NCBI GenBank assembly: GCA_002245135.1
Contig: NGBS01001160.1
Coordinates: 248,001-312,000 of the forward strand
Source of the DNA: Proteromonas lacertae
Taxonomy: Eukaryota; Sar; Bigyra; Opalinata; Proteromonadidae
DNA length: 64,000 nt
Direction: 5' to 3'
The position numbers and the translations under genes are program-made. Shown in pieces: positions 54,174 through 64,000 of the stretch; position 1 is the first letter of the stretch, and every line of letters starts with the position of its first letter. The notes under the pieces were generated by a model. That model had not been told where the DNA came from. It worked only from the letters and a program-made list of their open reading frames with translations, and did no database searches.

Positions 54174-54302
54174 TCAAACTATTCTTATAAATAAATAAAT
54201 TTTACTCTTATCTCCCAATAGAACAGTTTATTGTTAATAAAATGTAATGAATGATAATATAATTGTTATATGGGTTAAAATAAGGTGTATGAAATACACT
54301 AA

Positions 54303-54743
<441 letters not shown>

Positions 54744-54929
54744 CTATGTAACAATAAATAAATAATAGTTCAGAAGAAAAAAAGAAGGAGAGAAAAGAGT
54801 GATATTCGTACTTTTTTAAAATAGAATAAAATGTGTAAATGTAACGAATTAATATTTTTTTCGCGCTTAATCTAATTTAACAATTTAAACAAGGAGTTTT
54901 ACAAAAAATATATTCATTAACGGAAATAA

Positions 54930-56661
54930 TCAATTAAAGATCGGTGTTGATTGCTTCAACAAATTCAAAGCATCAGTGGCACTCATTCTTTTTTCTCTAT
55001 CAATTTCAGTCATACCATCAACTATCTGAGTTATACAGTTAGGATAAGAAACATCAATTTTTGTGGTATTTCTTTCTGCATAAGGATAATTCTGTTTATA
55101 CAGAAACTGTAAAGTACACATTTCATACAAAACACAACCTAACGACCAACAATCAATAAGGTAATTATAGTTATCTCCTCTCATTATTTCAGGAGCAATA
55201 TACTTAGGTGTTCCAAAAATACCATTTTCCTCATTATCTTCTTCTTTTCTTAAAGTACATAACCCAAAATCACCAAATAAAAGTCTTCTATGATTTTCTC
55301 TAATAGCAAAGAAGATATTCTCTGGCTTTATATCACGATGAATAATATTATGTTTGTGTAATTCTGATAAACTGAATAATAAGTTATGGAAATGTCTTAC
55401 AATTTCATCACTTGTATAATGTTGGTTATTCTCTTTTCTTTTATCCAATTCTTTCTTTAAATCGCCCAACTGACAAAACTCTGTTACTAATACATATTTT
55501 TTATCTTCACAGAATGCATCGATGAATTTAATAACATGATTACTGATTTTTTCATTTAAACTAATCAAAGATCTTGCTTCAGACATAAATAAATCTTCAG
55601 TTTCTTCTTTAATATCTATTAATTTTATTGCATATTGTCTTCCATCACTCTCTTCAGCTAATTCTCCAATATACACTTGACTACTGGCTCCATTACCTAT
55701 AGGATCATCACTTAGTATATAGTTTCCAATCCTTTTTCCTGATTTTCGAACTAGTAATGGATTTGGAGGATTATATACCGATGATGATAAAAGAATGTTA
55801 TTACTATCAGTTGAAGAAGATGGTGGTGGTAATCTCAAATTCTTGCTAGCAATTATTCTATTTTCATCGTTATTATTCTTATTTCTATTCTTTATCTCAA
55901 ATAGCTTATCTAACACTGTAGATGTGGTAATATTGATTGGATTTAACAACATTTGGAGTATCTCTTTATATTCATTATCTAAACCATCAAAATTTAGATT
56001 GCTACTTTCCATTAGCTTCATCAAAAACAGACTTTTCATTTGGATAAGGATTTCTGTTGAATAACAAAATGTATAAGATAATTCCTACTCTTCTTAAATC
56101 AGATGATGGAGTAGAAATTCCTGATAACTCATCCATACTCTTATAACACACATTATTATGTTGATTTATCATAATATCATATAATGGTGTTACATCATTC
56201 AGAATAAGATGATTATCTTCAATAAAGAAACTTTCAAGTGTAATATGTCCATGGATTATTCCATTAGCTTCTAATTGATTTAGAGCTAATAGCATATCTA
56301 TCCAATAACAAATAGGAATCTCCTATGTAAAAATATATCATTTATAAATACATTAGTCATATTCCCACTAAAATCAACTAATGAACGTATAGATTTGTTA
56401 TAATAAGGCTTAAATACGTAAAGTAAGTGTTCATCAACAAATGTCACTGGGGTGATGTAACGAGGATCTAAATTTTTGTTTTGTCTCTGTTTTATCTATA
56501 CAAAAATAATTAGATATGAATACAGCATTTATAACCTGTTCTTTCATATGATGTGGATATATCTCTTCTCTATACTCTTTATTGGTTTTTATCTCCTTAA
56601 CATGATATGACTGAGTAATATTATCTCCATCAATACAGTCAATAACTTCATATTCTTTCAT
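54930..56661 (-). CDS. Tandem pseudokinase-kinase protein (paralogue of next gene)
   Basis: Starts at ATG 56661 (MKEYEVIDCIDGDN) and ends at TGA 54930-54932. The N-terminal half is kinase-like but lacks the catalytic loop: the HRD position reads HGHIT, and DFG is replaced by NDVTPL. The C-terminal half is a complete kinase with IGNGASSQVYIGEL, YAIKLI, HRDIKPENIF, FGDFGLC, KYIAPEIM and WSLGCVLYE. The layout resembles JAK-type regulation, where a pseudokinase controls an adjacent kinase (analogy only). The link between halves is Asn/Ser-rich. At 56033-56036 the frame breaks by one base at an A-run. The halves read FDEANGK, then SNLNFDGLDNEYKEI. Short introns lie in the first half. Confidence 0.72.
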
Positions 56662-56748
56662 TTTTTCAATGTAAATATCAAAAAATACAAAAAACAAATG
56701 TTTAAAGTATGATTAGTTATTTACCATACAGTCATTTAACTTAAAGAT

Positions 56749-58584
56749 CTACCCTTTTCCATTATAGATAATGCATCGATCAACACTCAATCGCTTCTCA
56801 GGATCACGATCTAATAATCCTACAACCACTATTTTGAACATTATGTTCATAATCTTTATAAATCCCATCAAAATATGGAATATTATCAATAGGAGTTTCT
56901 GGAAATGCTTGAGTAAGAGTTAATATCTCATACAAAATACAACCCAAAGACCAACAGTCACATTTCAAGTTATACTTCTTTCCTTCCAATACTTCAGGTG
57001 CAATGTAATTAATATTGCATGTATAAAGCATCTGCTTTTCTTCAACTGAATCATATAATGATAGAATAAATGAATCACAATATAACCATTTTCTATTAAT
57101 ATCATTCATAAATATGTTATTGAGTTTAATATCCATATGAGGTCTTCTAGTATAATGAATCAATTGAAGAGTTTCTAATAATTGATTGAAATTATCACAT
57201 ATAGAATCTTCTGCAAATAAAATATTTTTACTTCTTTGGTTATCTAAATACATCTGCATATTCAAACTGTATTGTTTTGTAACAATAAACATTTGATCAG
57301 AATCAACATAACTTTCAATGATTTGAATACATGAATTTTCCATTTTGTTATTCAATGAGACTAATAGAGACATCTATATTAAATATTATTATCATAATAT
57401 ATATATATATATATATATATACATTTATCTCATCGATATCATCTGATTTTATCACTTTTATAGCTAATGGAACATTTGGATATCTTTCATTTTTTGCTTT
57501 ATAAACTACACCAATTGGTCCTTTCCCTATTTCATCTAATAATTCATACTATTAAATATATAACAATTATATTTATATTTATATTATACATCATTTTTAA
57601 ATAATATAGAATGTAAAGAATTATCACTTTCTACAGATACTGGTGGATCTTCGTAGTCATAATCATTATAACTATCATTATTATTAATTGGAGATGGACT
57701 ATCATTATCATATAAATCTTCTTCTGGATATTCATCTTCTGATGTTGAACTAGATTGAGGTAATGACTTTGGTGATAATAATGATGAATTTGATAATTGT
57801 GGAACTATACTTAACTGATCAACCAATTCAGATGATTTTAATCTTTTCTCTTTATTAACATTCAATAATCCATTCAATATATTTACTAATGGTTTATCTA
57901 ATCCTTGATAATTAATCTTATATTCATTTCTAGTATAGGATATTAAATCATTTAGAGTTTGAAACGGAGGAGTGTTAAATATTAAAGTATAAATGATTAT
58001 GCCTATACTCCACATATCAGATTCGAAGGATTTTACTTCTCCATTAGATTCTTCCGGACTTGTGTATATTATATCATATCCTTTATCAATTATAAACCTA
58101 TTGAGTGGAGTTATATCATTCAAAACTAAATGATCTTCTGAATTAATAAAATATGATTCGATTGTTAGATTTTTATGATATATTCGATTTTTATGTAATT
58201 CATTAATGGATGCAGCTATATCCATCCAATATGTTAAAGAAATTTTCTATTCATCAGAATAAACTAACTATCATACATTTAGACGTCCATTATTGAAACT
58301 TGTCATATCAGTTATTCTCTTTGAATAATAAGGCTTCACTAAATAGACATAAAATTCCTCAATAATGGTAATTGGAGTAACCAACTCAGGTGAAATTTTG
58401 ATATTACTCCTTTCCAATATCTACAAAATATTTTCAAATAACATACGCATTGCTTTATTTCATTCTTTACTTGCTCTGTATAAATCTCTTCTCTATAATC
58501 TTTATTGGTTGACTTCTGTTTTACATGAATCGCTTGAACAATATTTTTCTCTCTAATTATAGAAATTGGCTCATAATCTGACAT
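56749..58584 (-). CDS. Tandem pseudokinase-kinase-like protein, second paralogue
   Basis: Same plan as the downstream gene at 54930-56661, also starting with KDYREEIY-type sequence, so the two arose by duplication. The first half lacks key residues (HKNLT for HRD, NDITPL for DFG) but keeps TSPEESN and MWSIGII. The linker is acidic and Ser/Asn-rich. The second half has IGKGPIGVVYKA, LAIKVI with Lys, HMDIKLNN (Asp and Asn kept, Arg lost), CDSF in place of DFG (Asp kept), and IAPEVLEG. Catalysis in the second half is thus possible but unusual. A one-base break at 56832-56835 (A-run) separates EHNVQ from VVGLLDRDPEKRLS. The protein ends NGKG, TAG 56749-56751. Introns include a (TA)-rich one at about 57374-57422. 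Confidence 0.7.
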
Positions 58585-58667
58585 TCTTTTGAATTATTCA
58601 AATCTATTTTGAAAAAATAGTATTTTTTGCACACAATGTCAAACAAGACAAAAATACAGAATATTAG

Positions 58668-60549
58668 TTATAATGTAAATGTAGATTCATCAAAAGATGA
58701 AGCAGTTGCATTCAATGAATCACCGCCTGTTATTTGTGATGATACTTGAATTTCTTTTAATATTTCACCTGCTTCTTCCTTTTCAGGTCCATCAGTACAT
58801 AGAAGCTTTTGACAGTAGTATTCAGCATTTTTAAAGTCTTGAACCTCTTGATAATACTTTACTAAAAACATAATTGCATCTAATAATTCTTGATTGTTAT
58901 TTATCTATTAAGCATTATTTATTATTTATAATAATTTTATTATATACAGAATCATCTTCACACCTATCAACATGGAGTTTATAATACTTAGCAGCTTTAT
59001 CATTATTTCCAGTTTTCTGATATAATATTGCCAATCGAATAGTTGATTTATTATCTGCATCTCTATTGCCTTCAGCTTTCTCATAGCATTTTATTGCTTC
59101 TGTATCATGACCTGTCTTTTCATAACAAGCAGCTAATCCATTCCATAATACGCTATCATATGGTCTATAATATAATAACAATATGATTATAATTTATACT
59201 TTACAAAACAAGCTTTTTTATAATAATAAATAGCAAATTGAAACATCTGTAACATTTCATATTGTAATCCTAAATTATACCAAGCTCTATAATCATTAGT
59301 TATTGCTCCTTTATGATAACACTGAATGGCTTCAGCTGTTTTATGTAATTCAACAAACTCATGTCCAAGTAAAATCCAAGGTAATAAATTCTTTGGATTT
59401 AGTCTTAACGCTCTTTTGAAATAGAATATAGCTTTCTCATGTTTGGTCTATTATCAAATAATTATAATTACATTTATACTTTAATTGCATAATAGTTTCC
59501 TAATATTAAACACGTTTCTGGAGAAAACTTCTCTACTTTTACTACTTCATGTGCTAATGTACTGAGTTTTGCTTTTTCTTCTCTAATAAACAAAACATCA
59601 GAGTAAGCTCCCAATCCATCTAATCTATATGGATCTTTGATTCTGATTTGTTCAAATTCTTCACAGCATTCTGTATATTCTATAAAAATAAAAATAGTAA
59701 ATGTAAATTTATATACGATGTAAGAAGTAATGAATAACAGCTTTTAATGATTTTACAAATGTAGTCTTCTGGAGGAATTCTGGTAATTCTGTATATTGAT
59801 CAAATGCTATATCATGCTATACAACAACAATAATAACTCATAATAATACTCTTTGAATATGACTGCAACTATAAATGACAAACAATTTCTTCATCCAATG
59901 ATCTTTCAGTGATAATTTCTCAATATCTTCTTCACATTCACATAAATTAGCTAAATCTAACCAAGCACTCCAATTACAAGGGAATTCATTCAATGATTCA
60001 CATAATATTTCTTTTGCTTTATCAGCTTCATGACACTCTCTGTAAAATATAGCCAAAAGATATTTTCCAAAACAATCTAACATACCTTGATTGTATAAAT
60101 GTTTAAATGTAAGTAATAGACGTTCTACTGAGACATTAACAACTGAACTACTTTCATCATCTCTTTCTATTTGTTCATTTGCTTTTTGTTTTTCACCACT
60201 TAAATAAAGCGAATATCCATATAGAAACAATGCAACATGATTGGATGTTACATCTTTAAATTCTGATAAAACATTTGAACATCTGAGAAACTCGCCATCA
60301 CGAAAATAGGATTTTGCTGTGCAAATTCTATGATTAATTGCTATTATTTAATAATTCGTATTATTATATGTAAAATACTTGGTTGAGCTATTTCTATTTG
60401 TTCATCTCCATCAGCTATATCTAAAAGCAACTCATTAACCCTAGTTTGTATTACAATAGATATCAGTACCATTTCAAGCTGTTATTCAATTCGTATAGTG
60501 ATAGACTGTGTATTGATTCAGTTAATTCCTTAATTACTGTGTTTTTCAT
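58668..60549 (-). CDS. CDC23: CDC23/APC8, anaphase-promoting complex subunit
   Basis: A TPR-repeat subunit of the APC/C ubiquitin ligase that drives mitotic exit. MKNTVIKELTESIHSLSLYE and WVNELL give the N-terminus. CFGKYLLAIFYRE and CNWSAWLDLANL match CDC23. The central repeats read FVKSLKAVIHYFLH, YRLDGLGAYSDVLF and LILGNYYAI, then KHEKAIFYFKRALRLNP, WYNLGLQYEMLQMFQFAI and WNGLAACYEKTGHD. The end is acidic/Ser-rich. APC8 is preferred over APC6 (CDC16) and APC3 because of the order YGKYLLAIFYRE...WSAWLxL and the RLDGLxxYSDxLFxRE motif. About nine introns of 28-35 nt. Start codons of this gene and the next (60599) are 49 bp apart. Confidence 0.87.
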
Positions 60550-60598
60550 TTTTTTAATTTTCAAATTAATACAGTTGTATTTAGTATTTTTGTGTATT

Positions 60599-62505
60599 AT
60601 GCTTACAAACGGTAAGAGCGATTCTGCTGCGCTTTATAATGTGTTGATGGGTACTATAAAGGATATAACTTCTTTTGTATCATATAAAACAGCTGTGGAG
60701 GACAACATTGATCTTTTAGAGGGTCTAGAAGCGTTTAGAAATACTCATGATGCTTTTGTAAAATTACGTTTATATATTTAAAGTAGAATATTGAGATGGA
60801 AATACAAAATCAGAAAAAGAAAAAAAGTAAAGTATATTTCATCGTGTCTAACCCAATTTTATAGAGTCCCAAACGAAAAGAAAGAAGTAGATCATTTTCT
60901 GTTAAAGCAAAAGATGAATCTACCTCCAAAACTTCAAAATCACAACACAAACGTTCTTCATCTATAACTGTTTCAAATATAAAAACTGCAATGTCAAATA
61001 AATCATCAAAAGCAAAGCAAAATAAACCAACTACTTCAATTCTTCATACAACATCTATTTTTCAACCACCTCCTTCCATCCTAAATTCTGGAACACCACG
61101 AATGAAAAAAGCGACATTACTTTGGTCTCCAGTACATTCAAGTGCAATAGAGCCACAATATCGTAACCCAATTCCTCCAATACATCCAAAGAATCAACAA
61201 ACAAAAGCTCCACCAACTAGACCATCCAGTTGTAGTCCAACACTTATAAATAATTGTAACACTACCACTTCTCCTTATTTACCATATAATAATCTGAATA
61301 ATAGTCCATCGCCTACTATTCCACCTCCTTTACATTACAGAGTTCCAAAACCAAAATCAATACAACAGCAAAGAAATGAACCAGTTTTAGGAAGAAAGTT
61401 GATTATACCTAATGATATAAATATGAGTAATATACCAACTATAGATAATAGTTATAATAATGCATCTACATCCACTTCTAGTTTGAGTTCTTATTCAATA
61501 CAAAATTCACCTGTTGAAATTGAAAGTAAACATTATAATAATAATAATAACAGTAATATATCAAGTAGTAAATCACTATTTGATGAATCTAATGATGAAA
61601 ATGGTAGAACAACTCCAATTATTTTTAATAATAAGAATTATTCCTCTTCTATTTCTTCTGTTGCTAATACTGCCACCACATCTTCTACAACGTTTATTGA
61701 AAATGAATTACCATCTAGTAGTAGATTTGTCTATAAAAGTAAAATACAAAGACCAAAAATCCCACATCTATTTAACAATGGAGTTGTTGTTGTTGTTAAG
61801 AATAGTGGTATTTCACCAATCACTAAAGCTCCAACATATGTAGAAAAGCCATTGATGGAATATAATAATGGTTATAATTATAACGAAGAGAATAACAATG
61901 TTAAATTATCTGAAAATAGTTCAAAACATTCATCATTTTATGATGATTCTGATGAATTGAATGATGATTTCACTCCACCTCCTTCTACTCCTCCATCTTC
62001 ATCACCTCCTCCAACTGTTATAACAACAACAAATGCTGCTACTACTACTACACCACCAATATTTGATGAAACAATAATGTATGAGAGAAAAGAAGAGATT
62101 GAAGTTTACGAAGAAAATAATAAAGATAGTAGAATATATTCAATATATTATCAAGATGATAATACTATTGTTATTCCACCTATAAATAATCCACCAGCTA
62201 CATTTTGTAGTAAAGATAGTTCATCTTCAGAGTCACATTATAAAAAACTAAAATCCTTGAAAATTCAATTTGATTGGCCTGATGGGCAAGTGCTGGATTA
62301 TTTAATTGATGTTGAATTGTCAAATCCAATAATGACAAGAAGGTTCAGACATAAACATCATAATACTCCTTCAATCACTGATAATAACACTTTTGTATAT
62401 CCAGATCCAACAAGAATGAAACAAGAGAAGAAAAATACGACAGAATATAGTTATTCATCAAATTATTTAAAGAAAGTAGATTATATACGAAAATTACAAG
62501 TATAG
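60599..62505 (+). CDS. Disordered Ser/Asn/Pro-rich protein, unrecognised
   Basis: ATG 60599 begins MLTNGKSDSAALYNVLMGTI and then a short helical stretch that splices over two introns (GTAAAA...AGTAG and GTATAT...TATAG, the latter about 60829-60864). A Lys/Arg-rich patch (KKKKSKSPKRKERSRS) could be a nuclear signal. Most of the protein is low-complexity Asn, Ser, Thr and Pro, with PPP runs. Near the end is one compact block (LKIQFDWPDGQVLDYLIDVE, then MTRRFRHKH) and a charged terminus. I see no domain I can name. The frame is open to 62505. Confidence 0.6.
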
Positions 62506-62831
62506 AAACATATTTTATAATTCTATAGGATAAAACTCGTGATAAAGAAATCCATGGCAATAAATCGAATATTTCTTAGCAAATGTAAAGTAATCAACTA
62601 TTTAGTGTCTGTTTTATTTATAATTATTTGTTTTTATTCATTCAGTCATTCAAAATAATAGATTAAAATCAATTTACGAGTTTAAGGCTTGAGGATTCAA
62701 ACGTCATTCATAAAAAAACGGCTTTTGATCTTTCACATCAATCGAAGTTTATATATATAGTTTTACAATTTTTTTCTGTTAAATTAAACCTTATACTCCC
62801 AATATCCTCAATTTTGCATCAATAAATACAA
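62506..62831. other. Intergenic region, no gene seen
   Basis: About 325 bp of AT-rich sequence before CFAP20. I find no coding exon, tRNA or repeat. Confidence 0.6.
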
Positions 62832-63495
62832 ATGTTTAAAAATCAATATCAATCTGGATTTTTATCAATCTTATATAGCATAGGGTATTGTTATTGTTAT
62901 TAGTATATTCCATAGGAGCAAACCACTTCAAATTTGGGACAAACAAGTTAGAAATGGACATATAAAAAGAATAACTGATCAAGATATTAACTCCAGTGTT
63001 CTAGAAATATGCGGTACTAATGTTAGTACTTGTTTTATTACATGCCCTGCCAATCCAAACAAAACTTTAGGAATTAAACTACCTTTCCTTGTAATGATCA
63101 TTAAGAATGTATTTATTTATCGTTTAATTTATGTTTTTACATAGATGAAAAAATACTTTACTTTTGAAGTTCAAGTTTTGGATGATAAAAACGTAAGAAG
63201 AAGATTCAGAGCCTCAAATTACCAATCGACCACACGTGTCAAACCATTTATATGCACAATGCCAATGAGATTGGATGATGGATGGAATCAAATTCAATTT
63301 AATCTTTCTGATTTCACCCGTAGAGCTTATGGTACAAATTATATTGAAACATTGCGTGTACAAATCCATGCCAACTGCAGAATACGAAGAATTTACTTCT
63401 CTGATCGTCTTTATTCAGAGGAAGAATTACCAAATGAATTCAAATTATTTACTGCTGTAAAGAAACCTGATGATGCAACTGGAACAATGTCATAA
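62832..63495 (+). CDS. CFAP20: CFAP20, cilia- and flagella-associated protein 20
   Basis: A highly conserved axonemal inner-junction protein (also called BUG22). It joins A and B tubules of outer doublets. Three exons (introns 62885-62915 and 63109-63144) give a protein of nearly canonical length and sequence: [75 protein letters not shown]. The frame is intact. It is the best evidence that the organism has cilia or flagella. Confidence 0.95.
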
Positions 63496-63643
63496 ACAAT
63501 ATAATATTAACACATACTATATTATTTTTTTAAATTTTGTATTAAACAAAACAAACAACAAATTCATATAGTATTTTGAAATTATTAGGTAATAATATGA
63601 GATAGTTTCGATGAAGCAATTAAGATTATAGAATAAGGGTGAT

Positions 63644-64000
63644 TTATATATCACTTTCATCATCTTCTACTTCTACTTCTTCCTCTTCTCCTTCACCTTC
63701 CTCAACTTCAACCTCTTCAACTTCAACTTCCTCACTTCAACTTCTTCCTCTTCTTCTTCTTCCTTCTTCTTCTTCTTCTTCTTCTTCACCTTCCTCAACT
63801 TCTACTTCCTCTTCTTCTTCTTCTTCTTCCTCACCTTCTTCTACTTCAACTTCCTCATATTCCTCTTCTTCACCTTCTTCACCTTCGCCTTCTTCCTTTT
63901 GTTGAATTGGTTGACGTTGTCCATCTTCTACACTATATTCAACATTAGGTTCATTATCATAACTAGTGACTTGAGTTGATTGTTTGCTCTTATTATTCCA
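63644..64000 (-). CDS. Partial gene: Glu-rich acidic C-terminal tail
   Basis: Enters from the right edge on the minus strand. The upstream part reads WNNKSKQSTQVTSYDNEPN, followed by VEYSVEDGQRQPIQQKEEGE, then a Glu/Val/Gly repeat tail (EEVEVEEGEEEEE) ending EDDESDI and TAA at 63644-63646. Two single-base frame changes are needed to keep the Glu frame through the simple repeat near 63725-63780; this is typical of polymorphic or misassembled GAA repeats. Nothing identifies the family. The opposite strand appears as a Ser/Thr open frame, which is a shadow of the GAA repeat. Confidence 0.5.

Noticed and set aside
63639-63905. Plus-strand Ser/Thr-rich open frame
   Set aside because: It is the complement of a GAA-rich acidic tail on the minus strand that ends in a proper stop codon.

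Overview
This window is nuclear DNA from a protist with a very AT-rich, compact genome. Almost every gene is interrupted by tiny introns, mostly 24-45 nt, that begin GTAT and end TAG. TAA, TAG and TGA all serve as stops. At one place TGA is predicted to encode selenocysteine. The organism almost certainly builds cilia or flagella: it has CFAP20, a NEK1-like kinase and gamma-tubulin complex protein 4. I cannot place the lineage from sequence alone.

Layout. 1-7.4 kb holds two membrane-receptor genes on the minus strand: a partial one with a periplasmic-binding-protein-like (ANF/PBP type I) ectodomain, and a class C GPCR with a beta-propeller-like stretch, an EGF-like stretch and filamin repeats. 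7.5-19.6 kb holds a CCCH zinc-finger protein, a DRAM/FRAG1-like membrane protein, a Ser/Thr kinase, a NEK1-like kinase and SMC5. 19.6-21.7 kb is an unrecognised, frame-disrupted surface protein made of tandem Cys-containing repeats. 22-30 kb holds CCT7, a Cys-cluster protein, DPH6 fused to RidA-like domains, and a BTB/He_PIG/SPRY protein. 30.4-42.2 kb is one enormous receptor gene: about nine tandem ANF/PBP ligand-binding modules followed by a class C seven-helix domain. 42.3-49.4 kb holds a selenoprotein thioredoxin reductase with its SECIS element, the CAAX protease STE24, a gamma-tubulin complex protein 4 that carries an inserted L-type lectin domain, and SRP14. 49.4-64 kb holds a long coiled-coil protein (possibly TPR/Mlp-like), histone H3, two paralogous pseudokinase-kinase tandem proteins, the APC/C subunit CDC23, a disordered protein, CFAP20 and the acidic tail of a further gene.

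Most genes are unrelated housekeeping genes packed with 50-300 bp gaps, so there is no operon-like logic. The sensory theme does stand out, with three large receptor genes in 42 kb. The strongest novel candidates are the nine-module receptor, the lectin domain inside GCP4, and the Cys-Sec-Gly thioredoxin reductase with a visible SECIS hairpin.

A caution for all coding calls: single-base frame breaks recur in otherwise convincing genes, mostly at short A or T runs. They are most simply read as consensus errors. Exon coordinates are my own reading of splice sites, not transcript evidence.
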